From Actinocorallia herbida (GTDB lineage: Bacteria; Actinomycetota; Actinomycetes; Streptosporangiales; Streptosporangiaceae): a stretch of 64,000 nt of DNA. Numbering within the stretch: the stretch's first letter is position 1; each line of letters starts with the position of its first letter. A program made the position numbers and the translations under genes. Positions 17,029 to 26,322 of this stretch are shown piece by piece. The stretch spans positions 2,790,001 to 2,854,000 of the forward strand of contig NZ_RJKE01000001.1 in NCBI RefSeq assembly GCF_003751225.1. The letters run 5' to 3'. Below the pieces are notes generated by a model. It was not told the origin of the DNA and ran no database searches. It saw only the letters and a program-made list of their open reading frames with translations.

Positions 17029-19019
17029 GCCCCCTGCTGGAAGTGCGCGGCCTCCGCGTCGCGTTCCCCGGCCCGGACGGCCCCGTCACCGCCGTCGCCG
17101 GGGTCGGGCTGACGGTCGGACGCGGTGAGGTCGTCGGCGTCGTGGGCGAGTCAGGGTCGGGCAAGTCGGTGACGGCGCGCTCGATCATGGGCCTGCTGCG
17201 CCCGCCCGGCAGGATCGAGGAGGGCACGATCATCCTCGACGGGACCGACCTGCGGACGCTCCCGGCCAAGGCGATGCGCGCGGTCCGCGGCCGCCGTGCC
17301 GCCATGGTGTTCCAGGACCCGCAGTCGACCCTCAACCCCGTGCGGACGGTCGGCGACCAGGTCGCCGAGGCGCTCACCGTGCACGGCGCGGCCAAGGTCC
17401 GCGCCCGGGAGAGGGCCGTCGAACTGCTGGAACTCGTCGGCATCCCCGACGCGCGCCGCCGCGCCGCCGCCTACCCGCACGAGTTCTCCGGCGGGATGCG
17501 CCAGCGCGTCGTCATCGCTATCGCGCTGGCCAACGACCCCGACCTGCTCATCGCCGACGAGCCCACCACGGCCCTCGACGTCACCGTGCAGGCCCAGATC
17601 CTCCGGCTGCTCACCCGGCTCCGCGACGACCTGGGCATCGCCGTCCTCATGATCACCCACGACATGGGCGTGGTCGCCGAGATCTGCGACAGGGTCGCCG
17701 TCATGTACGCCGGACGCGTCGTGGAGACAGGGCCCGTCACCGACGTCTTCGCCGCCCCCCGCCACCCCTACACCGCGGCCCTGCTGCGCGCGATGCCCGG
17801 CGGCCCAGGCCGCCTCGCCGCCATCCCGGGCTCCCCGCCCGACCCCGCCGCCCTCCCGGCGGGCTGCGCCTTCCACCCCCGCTGCCCGTCCGCCGCCACC
17901 CGCTGCGCGGAGGCCCGCCCGGCCCTCCCCGACGGCCCGCACGAGGCCGCCTGCTGGTTCCCGCTTCCCGCCGCCGCGCGTAGAGCCGAGGCCGTCACGA
18001 CCCCGCGTCCGGACGCCGGCCCCGGCCGTGCCGAGACGCCGGGGCCGGTGCCTCCCGTGCTGGAGGTGCGGGAGTTGCGGGTGGACGTCGGACGACGGGG
18101 AGGTCTCCTGCGCCGCCCGGCACCGGTGTTCGCCGTCGACGGGGTGTCCCTGCACGTCGCGGCGGGGGAGACCCTCGGGCTCGTGGGCGAGTCCGGGTGC
18201 GGGAAGTCGACGTTCTCGCGGGCCGTGGTCGGGCTCGGGCCCGAGCCGTCGGGCGAGATCCTCCTGGACGGGCACGAGATCCGGCCGGGAGGTGCGGAGC
18301 TGCGCAGGGCCGTCCAGTATGTCTTCCAGGACCCCTACGGGTCGCTGAATCCGCGCCGGACGATCAGGCAGACCCTGCTCGAGGCGATCGAGGCCGGCGG
18401 CGGCGACCCGCATGATGAGGAGAAGGCCGCGGAGATGCTGGAGACCGTCGGCCTCGGCCGCCGCCACCTGGACCTGCGGCCGCACGCGTTCTCCGGCGGA
18501 CAGCGCCAAAGGGTCGGGATCGCCCGCGCGCTCGCCGCGAGCCCGCGGGTCCTGCTGTGCGACGAGCCCGTCTCGGCGCTCGACGTGTCCATCCAGGCGC
18601 AGATCATCAACCTGCTCGCCGACCTGCGCGACGGTCTCGGCCTGGGCTACCTGTTCATCGCCCACGACCTCGGGGTCGTCCGGCACCTGAGCGACCGGGT
18701 GGCGGTGATGTACCTCGGCCGGATCGTGGAGACCGGACCCGCGGAACGCGTCTACACCGCGCCGCTGCACCCGTACACGGCGGCGCTGCTGTCGTCGTCG
18801 CCCGAGCCTTCGCCCGGCGCGCGCAGGGAGCGGATCGTGCTCGGCGGCGATCCGCCCAGCGCCGGCGCCCCGCCGTCCGGCTGCCGGTTCCGCACCCGCT
18901 GCCCGATAGGCCCGCTGCACAGGTCCGACCGCTCGATCTGCGCCGAGACGGCCCCGCCGCGGCCCGGCCCGGACGGCGCGGCCTGTCACTTTCCCGGGGA
19001 ACTGAAGGTGGCGCCGTGA
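17025..19019 (+). CDS. fused DppD-DppF ABC transporter ATP-binding protein
   Basis: 664 residues with two complete ATPase units in one chain. Unit 1 (~1-310): Walker A GESGSGKS, signature FSGGMRQR, Walker [14 protein letters not shown], and the peptide-transporter C-terminal Cys motif [14 protein letters not shown]. Unit 2 (~345-660): [37 protein letters not shown] and [11 protein letters not shown]. Most relatives encode these as separate DppD and DppF proteins. ATGA overlap with the permease upstream and GTGA overlap downstream. It powers the importer formed by the three preceding genes. Confidence 0.93.
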   Translation: MSPLLEVRGLRVAFPGPDGPVTAVAGVGLTVGRGEVVGVVGESGSGKSVTARSIMGLLRPPGRIEEGTIILDGTDLRTLPAKAMRAVRGRRAAMVFQDPQSTLNPVRTVGDQVAEALTVHGAAKVRARERAVELLELVGIPDARRRAAAYPHEFSGGMRQRVVIAIALANDPDLLIADEPTTALDVTVQAQILRLLTRLRDDLGIAVLMITHDMGVVAEICDRVAVMYAGRVVETGPVTDVFAAPRHPYTAALLRAMPGGPGRLAAIPGSPPDPAALPAGCAFHPRCPSAATRCAEARPALPDGPHEAACWFPLPAAARRAEAVTTPRPDAGPGRAETPGPVPPVLEVRELRVDVGRRGGLLRRPAPVFAVDGVSLHVAAGETLGLVGESGCGKSTFSRAVVGLGPEPSGEILLDGHEIRPGGAELRRAVQYVFQDPYGSLNPRRTIRQTLLEAIEAGGGDPHDEEKAAEMLETVGLGRRHLDLRPHAFSGGQRQRVGIARALAASPRVLLCDEPVSALDVSIQAQIINLLADLRDGLGLGYLFIAHDLGVVRHLSDRVAVMYLGRIVETGPAERVYTAPLHPYTAALLSSSPEPSPGARRERIVLGGDPPSAGAPPSGCRFRTRCPIGPLHRSDRSICAETAPPRPGPDGAACHFPGELKVAP

Positions 19020-20017
19020 CGGGCCTCCGAGCCGTCTACTTCTTCGACCGGACCATCGCCGCGCGCACCCCCGACGAGTTCCGCGCGAGCGCCGCGCGCG
19101 CGGCCGGGGCGGGGCTGACGGCGCTGGTCACCAAGCACACCGCGCTCACCCCCGAGGTCGTCGCGATCTGCCGTGACGCCGGCCTGCGCGCGGTCGGGAG
19201 CATCCCCTGCTTCTCCGACCACGCCGCGCCCCGCCCGGACGCGCCGCGCCCGATCGGTCCCGACGGCATCCCGTGGGCGCCGATGGAGTGGTACACCGGC
19301 GTGGTGCCGACCGACCCCGCCTACACCGCCGGCGTCGTCGCGCGCTGCGCCGAGGCCGCCCGGCAGGACCTCGACGGGCTCGTCCTGGACTTCCTGCGCT
19401 GGCCCCTGCACTGGGAACTCGAACTGCGGCCCGGCGCGACCCCGCGCCGCGCGTCCTACGACCCGGTGACCTTGCGGGCGTTCGAGGAGTTCGCGGGTGT
19501 CCGCCTGCCGACGGAGGGGGCCGCCGGCCACATCGACCGGCACCTCGCGGAGGAATGGACGCGGTTCCGCTGCGCGGTCGTCACCGGGATCGCCGCGCGG
19601 ATCGCCGCCGCCGTCCGCGACGTCCGGCCCGGCCTGCCGCTCGGCGCGTTCCTCGTGCCCGCGCCGGAGGAGCGCCGCCGCGCGCTGGCCGGCCAGTCCG
19701 CGGCCGACCTCGGCACCCATCTCGACCTGCTGTTCGTGATGTCCTACCACGCGATCCTGCACGCGGACCCGGGCCTGGGCGCCCGCCTGGCCGCCGACGC
19801 CGCCCGGCACACCTCCGTGCCGGTCGTGCCGATGGTCCAGACGACGGCCGACCCGGCGCTCGCGCGCGGCGCGGACTGGGGACCGCCGATGACCCCGGAC
19901 GACTTCGCCGCGGCCCTCACCGCCGCCGGATCCGACTTCTGCCTGTTCCCCGGCGAGGGGATCGACGACCCTCGGTGGTCGGTCCTTGCCCACCCGACCT
20001 CCCAGGAGACGCCATGA
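19016..20017 (+). CDS. putative TIM-barrel glycoside hydrolase-like protein
   Basis: 333 residues, no signal peptide, GTG start overlapping the ATPase stop. The pattern GLVLDFLRWPLHWELE, WTRFRCAVVTGIAARIAAAVR and LDLLFVMSYHAILH recalls the hypothetical glycosidase-like barrels (GHL/DUF187-like), with acidic residues after strands (DFLRW, VMSYH). I cannot name the family firmly. Sitting between the importer and MurR/MurQ, and cytoplasmic, it could cleave an imported disaccharide-peptide, for example between GlcNAc and MurNAc or at an anhydro sugar; that is inference. Confidence 0.7.
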   Translation: MTGLRAVYFFDRTIAARTPDEFRASAARAAGAGLTALVTKHTALTPEVVAICRDAGLRAVGSIPCFSDHAAPRPDAPRPIGPDGIPWAPMEWYTGVVPTDPAYTAGVVARCAEAARQDLDGLVLDFLRWPLHWELELRPGATPRRASYDPVTLRAFEEFAGVRLPTEGAAGHIDRHLAEEWTRFRCAVVTGIAARIAAAVRDVRPGLPLGAFLVPAPEERRRALAGQSAADLGTHLDLLFVMSYHAILHADPGLGARLAADAARHTSVPVVPMVQTTADPALARGADWGPPMTPDDFAAALTAAGSDFCLFPGEGIDDPRWSVLAHPTSQETP

Positions 20018-20892
20018 CCGAGATCGTCCCCCGCCTGCGCAGCTCGCTGGCCTCGCTGCCGCGCGCCGAGCAGGCCATCGCCCGGGTCGTCCTCGGCGAT
20101 CCCGGGGCCGCCGCCGAGCTGACCATCTCCGAGCTGGCCCAGGCGTCGGGCACCTCGGAGACCACGGTCACCCGGTTCTGCCGCAACCTCGGCCTCAAGG
20201 GCTACGCGCAGCTCCGCCTCCAGCTCGCCACCGAGGCCGAAAGGCTGCGCGCCGACCAGCGCGCGGGCACCGTCCTCGGCGGTGACATAGGCCCCGACGA
20301 CCCCTTGCCGACCCTCGTGGAGAAGGTGGCGTTCGCCGACGTGCGGGCCGTCGAGGACACGATCGCCCAGCTCGACACCGAGGTGCTCGCCGCGCTCGTC
20401 GCCGCCCTCGGCGAGGCGGGACGGGTCGCCGTCTTCGGCGTCGGGTCCAGCGCGGTCGTCGCCACGGACGCGGCGTTCAAGCTCTACCAGGCGGGCTGCC
20501 AGGCGACGGCCTGGTCGGAGGTGCACGCCGCGCTGATGAGCGCCTCGTCCCTGCGGCGGGGCGACGTCGCCCTGGCGATGAGCCACTCCGGCCGCTCCCG
20601 CGAGATCGTCGACGTGCTCGCCGAGGCCCGCCGCAGCGGCGCGACCGTCGCGGTGATCACCAGCAACCCGCAGTCGCCCGCCGCGAGGCTCGCCGACCAC
20701 GTGCTGGTCACCGCGGCGCGCGAGACGACGTTCCGGACCGGCAGCACGGCCTCCCGCATCGCCCAGCTCACCGTCGTCGACTGCATCTTCGTCGCCTTCG
20801 CGCAGAGCCGGTACGAAGACACCCTCGGGGCCATGGAACGCGCGCACGACGCGGTGCGCGACCGGGTCCTCCCGCACGACAGGACCGTCTGA
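20014..20892 (+). CDS. MurR/RpiR family transcriptional regulator (SIS domain)
   Basis: 292 residues. N-terminal RpiR helix-turn-helix (ISELAQASGTSETTVTRFCRNLGLKGY, ~35-65) and a C-terminal SIS sugar-phosphate domain (VAVFGVGSSAVVATDAAFKL, then AMSHSGRSREIVDVL). Regulators of this family sense phosphosugars such as MurNAc-6-P. Overlaps the upstream gene (ATGA) and abuts murQ, so it most likely controls this operon in response to MurNAc-6-P. Confidence 0.93.
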   Translation: MTEIVPRLRSSLASLPRAEQAIARVVLGDPGAAAELTISELAQASGTSETTVTRFCRNLGLKGYAQLRLQLATEAERLRADQRAGTVLGGDIGPDDPLPTLVEKVAFADVRAVEDTIAQLDTEVLAALVAALGEAGRVAVFGVGSSAVVATDAAFKLYQAGCQATAWSEVHAALMSASSLRRGDVALAMSHSGRSREIVDVLAEARRSGATVAVITSNPQSPAARLADHVLVTAARETTFRTGSTASRIAQLTVVDCIFVAFAQSRYEDTLGAMERAHDAVRDRVLPHDRTV

Positions 20893-21798
20893 ATGACCGA
20901 CACCGCCACCGGCTCCCCGACCGAGGCCGGCAACCCCCGCACCCGCGACCTGGACCTGCTGCCGACCGCCGAGCTGCTGCGCGTGCTCAACGCCGAGGAC
21001 GCGCTCGTGCCCGGCGCCGTCGCCGCCGCGCTCCCGCAGCTGGAACAGGCCGTGGACCTCGCCGTCACCGCGCTGCGCGGCACGGGGCGCGTCCACTACT
21101 TCGGCGCGGGCTCCTCCGGCAGGTTCGGCGTCCTCGACGCCGCCGAGGTGCCCCCGACGTACGGGTTCCCTTCGGACCGGTTCGTGGCCCACCTCGCGGG
21201 CGGCGCGCGGGCGATGCTCAGCGCCGTGGAGGACTGCGAGGACGACGAGGCGGCGGGACGGGCCGACGCGGCCGCGCTCACCGGCGCGGACCTCGCCGTC
21301 GGTCTCGCCGCGAGCGGCCGGACCCCCTACGTGCGCGGAGCGCTCGCCCACGCGCGCTCGCTCGGCGCGCCGACCGTGCTGCTCAGCGGTGACCCCGGGG
21401 CCGCGCTCGCGCCCCTCGCCGACGTGCACGTGGTGCTGGCGACCGGGCCGGAGGCCATCGCCGGATCGACCAGGATGAAGGCGGGCACCGCGCAGAAGGT
21501 CGCCCTGCACACGTTCTCGACGGCCGTCATGGTGAGGCTCGGCCGCACCTACTCCAACCTCATGGTCGACGTCGTCGCCACCAACGCCAAGCTGCGCGGC
21601 CGCGTCACCGGCATCCTGCGGGACGCGGCGGGCACGGACGAGACGACGGCCGCGCGGGCGCTGCGGGAGTCCGGGGGAGAGCTGAAGGTCGCGCTCGTCA
21701 TGCTGATCTCCGGCGCGGGCGCGGCGGCGGCCCGTGCCGCGCTGGACGGGGCGGGCGGCGTGGTGCGGGGCGCGCTCGCGGTGCTGGAGGGCGCGTGA
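20893..21798 (+). CDS. murQ: N-acetylmuramic acid 6-phosphate etherase
   Basis: 301 residues. MurQ cleaves the lactyl ether of MurNAc-6-P to give GlcNAc-6-P and D-lactate. Family marks: FGAGSSGRFGVLDAAEVPPTYG with the catalytic Glu at position 85, the second acidic region EDCEDDEA, the SIS motif GLAASGRTPYVRGAL, and the very conserved GSTRMKAGTAQKVALHTFST. Starts directly after the regulator's stop. It is the committed step of MurNAc recycling and fixes the theme of the cluster. Confidence 0.95.
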   Translation: MTDTATGSPTEAGNPRTRDLDLLPTAELLRVLNAEDALVPGAVAAALPQLEQAVDLAVTALRGTGRVHYFGAGSSGRFGVLDAAEVPPTYGFPSDRFVAHLAGGARAMLSAVEDCEDDEAAGRADAAALTGADLAVGLAASGRTPYVRGALAHARSLGAPTVLLSGDPGAALAPLADVHVVLATGPEAIAGSTRMKAGTAQKVALHTFSTAVMVRLGRTYSNLMVDVVATNAKLRGRVTGILRDAAGTDETTAARALRESGGELKVALVMLISGAGAAAARAALDGAGGVVRGALAVLEGA

Positions 21799-22778
21799 CC
21801 TTCGTCCTGGGCTTCGATGTCGGCGGGACCGGAGCGCGCGCGGCGATCGCCCGGCCCGGCGGCCCCGCGCTCGCCCGCCGCTCGGTCGCGGCGACGGCCC
21901 GGATGGGCGCGCGCGGCGTGGACGAGGAGGCCGTCGGCGGGCTGCTGGCCGGGCTCGCCCGCGACCTGCTCGCCGCCGCCGGAGCCGACCGGGCCGCGGC
22001 CGTCGCCGTCGGCAGCACCGGGACCGCCCTGCTCGGCGAAGGGCTCCTGGAGAGGCTGCCCGTCGTCCTCGGCGAGGCGGCGGGACGCGGGCCGATCCTG
22101 CTGTCGTCGGACGTGCTGACCTCCTTCGCCGGGGCGCTCGGCCTGGCCGGGGGAGCCGTCATCGCCGCGGGCACCGGGGCCGTCGCGGTCGGCACCGACC
22201 TGCGCGGGACCTGGCGGCGCGCCGACGGCTGGGGCCATCTGCTCGGGGACACCGGCGGCGGCGCCTGGATCGGGCGGCGCGCGCTGGCCGCGGCGGTCCG
22301 CGCCGAGGACGGCCGTGCCGACGGGTCACCGGTGCTGCTCACGGCGCTGCGGGAGCGGTTCGGCGGTGCGCGGGACCTCGTCGCCGACCTCTACACCCGC
22401 GCGGACCGGGCCGGGCTGCTCGCCTCGTTCGTGCCCGCGGTCAGCGACGCCGCCCGCGCGGGGGACGCCGCGGCGGTCCGCATTCTCGGTGAGGCGGGCA
22501 CGGAGCTCGCCGCCACCGCGCTCGCCGCGCTTCCGCCCACCGCGCCGGGAACCGTCTCCGCGACGGGCAACCTGTTCCAGGCGGGTCCACCTCTCACCGA
22601 CTCCTTCACCCTCGCCCTTGCCGGCGCTCCCCGTCCCGTCGCCTACGCCTCTCCGCTGGGCGACTCCGTGGACGGCGCCTTGGCGCTCGCCTCGGCGCTG
22701 CTTCACGACACCCTGCCTCCGGGCACCACCGACCACGTCGCCACCGTCGTCAGGCCTCCCACTCCGCTGCCCCGCTGA
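21795..22778 (+). CDS. BadF/BadG-type amino-sugar kinase (GlcNAc/MurNAc kinase-like)
   Basis: 327 residues, GTG start overlapping murQ by 4 bp. ASKHA fold: phosphate-1 loop LGFDVGGTGARAAIA at the N-terminus, phosphate-2 loop IAAGTGAVAVG near 130, and GDTGGGAWIGRRAL. This family includes mammalian-type GlcNAc kinase and MurK, which phosphorylates MurNAc and GlcNAc. Next to MurQ it would supply MurNAc-6-P, replacing the PTS route used in enterics. Whether it accepts MurNAc, GlcNAc or both is not visible. Confidence 0.88.
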   Translation: MTFVLGFDVGGTGARAAIARPGGPALARRSVAATARMGARGVDEEAVGGLLAGLARDLLAAAGADRAAAVAVGSTGTALLGEGLLERLPVVLGEAAGRGPILLSSDVLTSFAGALGLAGGAVIAAGTGAVAVGTDLRGTWRRADGWGHLLGDTGGGAWIGRRALAAAVRAEDGRADGSPVLLTALRERFGGARDLVADLYTRADRAGLLASFVPAVSDAARAGDAAAVRILGEAGTELAATALAALPPTAPGTVSATGNLFQAGPPLTDSFTLALAGAPRPVAYASPLGDSVDGALALASALLHDTLPPGTTDHVATVVRPPTPLPR

Positions 22779-22870
22779 TCCGCCGTCTCCTCGGCCGGCC
22801 TTCGCGCCGTCCGTGCTGTTCGGCATGCCCCAGAACGTCGCGCGCCCCCACCGATGAATCAGGAGCAGTC

Positions 22871-25453
22871 TTGTCCCGTACACCCAGACCGTCGCCCGGC
22901 CGCGTCAGGCTCCGGCACGTCCTTCCCGCGCTCGCGGCCCTCGTGGGCGCGTTGCTCGTCGCCCCGGCGCCCGCGCTGGCGGCGAACGCCGAACCCGCCC
23001 TCGTCCCCAGCCCGCGCTCCTGGACGGGCGGGACGGGCAGCACCGTGCTGACCACCGCCAGCCGGATCGTCGTGGATCCGGCCTCGTCGGGCCTGGTCAC
23101 CACGGGCGCCGACAGCGAGCTGCTCGTCGAGCGGACCGTCGCTCAGGTCGCGGCGCGGCTCGGTGCGGAGATCACCGAGGTCACCGGGCTCGCCCTGCCC
23201 GTCGTCACCTCCGCGACGGCGGCCGCCGGCGACGTCCGCCTCGCGCTCGCCGCCGACGCGGGCCTCGGCACCGAGGGCTACACCCTCGACGCCGACGGGA
23301 CCGTCACCATCACCGCGCCGACCTCCACCGGCGTCTACTACGGCGGCGTCAGCCTCCTCCAGATGCTCCGCCTCGACCCCGCGCACGCCGCGGTGCCGAA
23401 CGGCGAGATCCGCGACGTCCCCGCGCTGGCCTACCGCGCCGAGCACTTCGACGTGAGCCGCCGGTACATGTCCGTCGCCGACCTCCAGGACGAGATCCGG
23501 CGGATGGCCTGGCACAAGCTGAACGTCCTCCAGCTGATGTTCAACCAGGCCAACGCGTTCCGGCTCTACAGCCCCGCGTACGCGGGCCTCGCGCCCACCG
23601 ACCCGGGTCAGCGGTACGGCCAGGCCGACATCGCCGCGATCGAGGCCGTCGCGGCCGAGTACCACGTCACGGTCGTCCCGGAGATCCAGAACCCGACCAA
23701 GGCCCAGCCGATCGCCGTCTTCAACGGGGTGGACCGCTCGCTGTCGGCCGAGTGCGGCGACGCCTCCACGCTGGACTTCACCGACCCGGCCGTCGGCACC
23801 TGGTTCAACGGCCTCGTCGGGACCTTCCTGCCGTGGTTCTCCGGCCCCTACGTCCACCTCGGCAACGACGAGGTCCCGGCGGCCCTGGCCACCTGCGACT
23901 ACCTCGAAGCGCAGTACACCACCGCGACGCCGACGATCGCCGACCTCCAGGAGGTCTGGATCGAGGACCTGCGCCAGACCGTCGAGGCGGCGGGCAAACG
24001 GGCCATGATCTGGACACTGAACACCGCGATCCGGCCGGACACCGACGTGCTGATCATGAACTTCGGCGCGACCTCCGCGTCCGCGGGCATGCGGGCGCTC
24101 GGCTACGACGTCATCGACACCGCCTACAAGACCGGTGCCTACGACCGCTTCTACATCTCGCCCGGCGACTATGAAGGCAAGGCCGTGCCGCGCGGTGACA
24201 TCTACGCCTGGACGCCCGTCACCGACGTCCGCAACAGGGGCCAGGTGCTCGCCGCCTGGGGCGACGACCTGTTCTTCAGCGAGACCGGCTACTACCTCGA
24301 CCTGTTCGACGGCCGCCGCAGCGAACTCGCCGAACGGACCTGGAACCCCGACCCGGCGACCGCGACGTTCGCGCAGTTCACGGCGGCCGTCACCGCGCTC
24401 GGCACCGCGCCGGGCGCGGCGGCGAGGAATCGCCCGGCCCCGACGACGGACGCAGAGCCCGTCCACACCTACTCCTTCGAGACGCCCTACGTCCCGACGA
24501 CGGCCACGCACTTCCCCGGCGGATGGAACCTGAGCCTCGCCGACGGCACCGGCACCCTGCACGGCAACGGCTGGCTCTACCGTCCCGTCCACCCGGCGGC
24601 CGGATACCTCGGCAACGGCCTGGGCTTCACCGCGGGCACCACGCAGACGCTCAACCTCGGCGGCCGCTCGGTCCAGGCCCCCTGGACGGTCTCGGCCTGG
24701 ATCCGCCGCACCGCGGACTCGACCAACACGGTGCTGCTCCGCGACCTCGACTACGGCATCAAGATCGAGGAGTACGGCTCCGACCACAAGGTGGGCCTCA
24801 CGAAGTACGGCACGGGCAACTACCCCTTCGACTACACGGTCCCGCTCAACACCTGGACGCACCTGACGCTCGTCGGCACCACGTCCGGCACGACCCTGTA
24901 CGCCAACGGGACGGAGGTGGACAGCCTGCCCGAGGTCATCCACCTCCCGCTCGGCGGGATCGGCGGCAAGCGGCCCTTCTCCGGCAGCGTCGACGAGCTG
25001 GCCGTCTACCGGCAGGCCCTCACCCCCGCGCAGGTCGCCGCCCTGTACACCGGGGCGTCGGGCGGTCCGGACCTCGCGCTGAACCGGCCCGTCACCGTCT
25101 CCAGCACCTACCGGGTCGGCGTCGAGCCGGGGAAGGCGGTGGACGGTGACCCGGCGACCCGCTGGTCGAGCGATCGCACCGACCCGCAGTGGATCACCGT
25201 CGACCTGGGTTCGTCCCGGACCGTCTCCCGGGTCCGGCTGAACTGGGAGGCCGCCTACGGCAAGGCCTACGAGATCCAGGTCTCCGACGACAACGCCACC
25301 TGGACCACCCTCTACGGCACCACCACCGGCGACGGCGCGGTGGACGACCTGACGGGCCTCTCCGGCAGCGGCCGCTATGTCCGCGTCTTCGGCACCCAGC
25401 GCGGCACCGTCTACGGTTACTCGCTGTGGGAGGTCAACGTCTACGGCCCCTGA
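22871..25453 (+). CDS. secreted GH20 beta-N-acetylhexosaminidase with LamG and F5/8C domains
   Basis: 860 residues, TTG start with AGGAG 6 nt upstream. Signal peptide to about ALA (residues 1-37), a GH20b domain (~40-165), a GH20 catalytic barrel (~170-520) with the catalytic Asp333-Glu334 pair in HLGNDEVP, a LamG/concanavalin-like domain (~540-720), and a C-terminal F5/8 type C (CBM32) domain (LALNRPVTVSSTY to the end). It releases terminal GlcNAc from chitin or peptidoglycan fragments outside the cell. Last gene of the MurNAc cluster, 92 bp after the kinase, followed by a hairpin terminator. Confidence 0.93.
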   Translation: MSRTPRPSPGRVRLRHVLPALAALVGALLVAPAPALAANAEPALVPSPRSWTGGTGSTVLTTASRIVVDPASSGLVTTGADSELLVERTVAQVAARLGAEITEVTGLALPVVTSATAAAGDVRLALAADAGLGTEGYTLDADGTVTITAPTSTGVYYGGVSLLQMLRLDPAHAAVPNGEIRDVPALAYRAEHFDVSRRYMSVADLQDEIRRMAWHKLNVLQLMFNQANAFRLYSPAYAGLAPTDPGQRYGQADIAAIEAVAAEYHVTVVPEIQNPTKAQPIAVFNGVDRSLSAECGDASTLDFTDPAVGTWFNGLVGTFLPWFSGPYVHLGNDEVPAALATCDYLEAQYTTATPTIADLQEVWIEDLRQTVEAAGKRAMIWTLNTAIRPDTDVLIMNFGATSASAGMRALGYDVIDTAYKTGAYDRFYISPGDYEGKAVPRGDIYAWTPVTDVRNRGQVLAAWGDDLFFSETGYYLDLFDGRRSELAERTWNPDPATATFAQFTAAVTALGTAPGAAARNRPAPTTDAEPVHTYSFETPYVPTTATHFPGGWNLSLADGTGTLHGNGWLYRPVHPAAGYLGNGLGFTAGTTQTLNLGGRSVQAPWTVSAWIRRTADSTNTVLLRDLDYGIKIEEYGSDHKVGLTKYGTGNYPFDYTVPLNTWTHLTLVGTTSGTTLYANGTEVDSLPEVIHLPLGGIGGKRPFSGSVDELAVYRQALTPAQVAALYTGASGGPDLALNRPVTVSSTYRVGVEPGKAVDGDPATRWSSDRTDPQWITVDLGSSRTVSRVRLNWEAAYGKAYEIQVSDDNATWTTLYGTTTGDGAVDDLTGLSGSGRYVRVFGTQRGTVYGYSLWEVNVYGP

Positions 25454-25462
25454 TCGCACTCC

Positions 25463-25490
25463 GGCCGGGCGTCCCAGGCGGCGCCCGGCC
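25463..25490 (+). terminator. hairpin terminator after hexosaminidase
   Basis: GGCCGGGCG (25463-25471) and CGCCCGGCC (25482-25490) form a perfect 9-bp stem with a 10-nt loop, 9 bp after the stop. No T tract follows, as is common for actinobacterial terminators. Confidence 0.7.
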
Positions 25491-25558
25491 CTTCGCTGCC
25501 CAGAGCGGAGACGCGCCTGGTGATCGGGTGCTCCGGGCGTGGAACCGCCCGAAGGGCG

Positions 25559-25777
25559 TCAACGGCGACGATGTGATCTGACCTGTTCGCGCAGATCCTC
25601 GTCCCAGCGTGGGAAGAGGTCGGTGTGCAGGCCGAACTGGTCGAGCGCGCGGCCGACCGAGTGGTCGACGACCTCCTCCAGGGTCTTCGGCCGGTGGTAG
25701 AAGGCGGGGACGGGCGGGAAGATCACGCCCCCGGCCTCGGTGATCGCCGCCATGTTGCGTAGGTGGATGAGGGTGAG
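25559..25777 (-). pseudogene. ubiX: ubiX (flavin prenyltransferase) 3' fragment
   Basis: Reverse-strand frame that encodes only the last ~73 residues of a UbiX protein: REAPLTLIHLRNMAAITEAG, then VIFPPVPAFYHRPKTLEEVV and GRALDQFGLHTDLFPRWDE. UbiX makes the prenylated FMN needed by UbiD decarboxylases. The N-terminal two thirds are missing, replaced directly by a UbiD 5' fragment in another frame. It is a remnant and cannot be functional. Confidence 0.8.
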
Positions 25778-26236
25778 AGGGGCCTCACGGACCCGCGTCC
25801 TGGTCGGTGTTGGTCGGCGCGGGCAGCAGGGTGCGGAGGTCGAAGCCCGCCTCGTCGGCCCGGTGCACGACCTCCTGGCACAGCGCCTCCTCCGCGGGCG
25901 CGTCCACGGGTCCCTTGGCGTTCTCGTACGCCTCGGACATGCGCTGCGTCAGCCGGTCCGGGGGCTGTCGAGCAGGATCCCGACCCGCTCCCGGCTCGCC
26001 ATCACCCCGACGAGCACCCGCGCGTCCGGATACCCCTGCACGCTGTTGAACAGCATCGCCGGGCCGAGTCGCGTCGGCCGCTGGACCGTGCCCCACGCGC
26101 CGACCCGCTTGTACACGCCCGCGAGCGCGCCGTTCGGATCGACGAGTTCGCCGGTCTCCAGCAGTTGCCCCGGATGACGCCGCAGCCGTTCGATCGCCGA
26201 CCGCAGATCCGTCACCGGCGCCTCGCCTTCGCCCAT
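25778..26236 (-). pseudogene. ubiD: ubiD family decarboxylase 5' fragment with frameshift
   Basis: Reverse strand. Frame 1 gives DLRSAIERLRRHPGQLLETG, VYKRVGAWGTVQRPTRLGPA and VGVMASRERVGILLDSP, the N-terminus of a UbiD/vanillate-type decarboxylase. It then shifts frame at a run of five G (25960-25964) and continues DRLTQRMSEAYENAKGPVDA, EVVHRADEAGFDLRTLLPAP and NTDQDAGP. The remaining ~300 residues are gone and the sequence joins UbiX. Two lesions (frameshift and deletion) make it a pseudogene. The neighbouring FAD monooxygenase on the same strand suggests a former aromatic-acid pathway. Confidence 0.78.
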
Positions 26237-26322
26237 ACCGACCCGCTACCCAGCGCGGTGCCTTCCCCGAACCCGGCTTGGCCGAAGCCAGACGAACCCG
26301 TGCCGCGAAGCCGACTGGCGGG

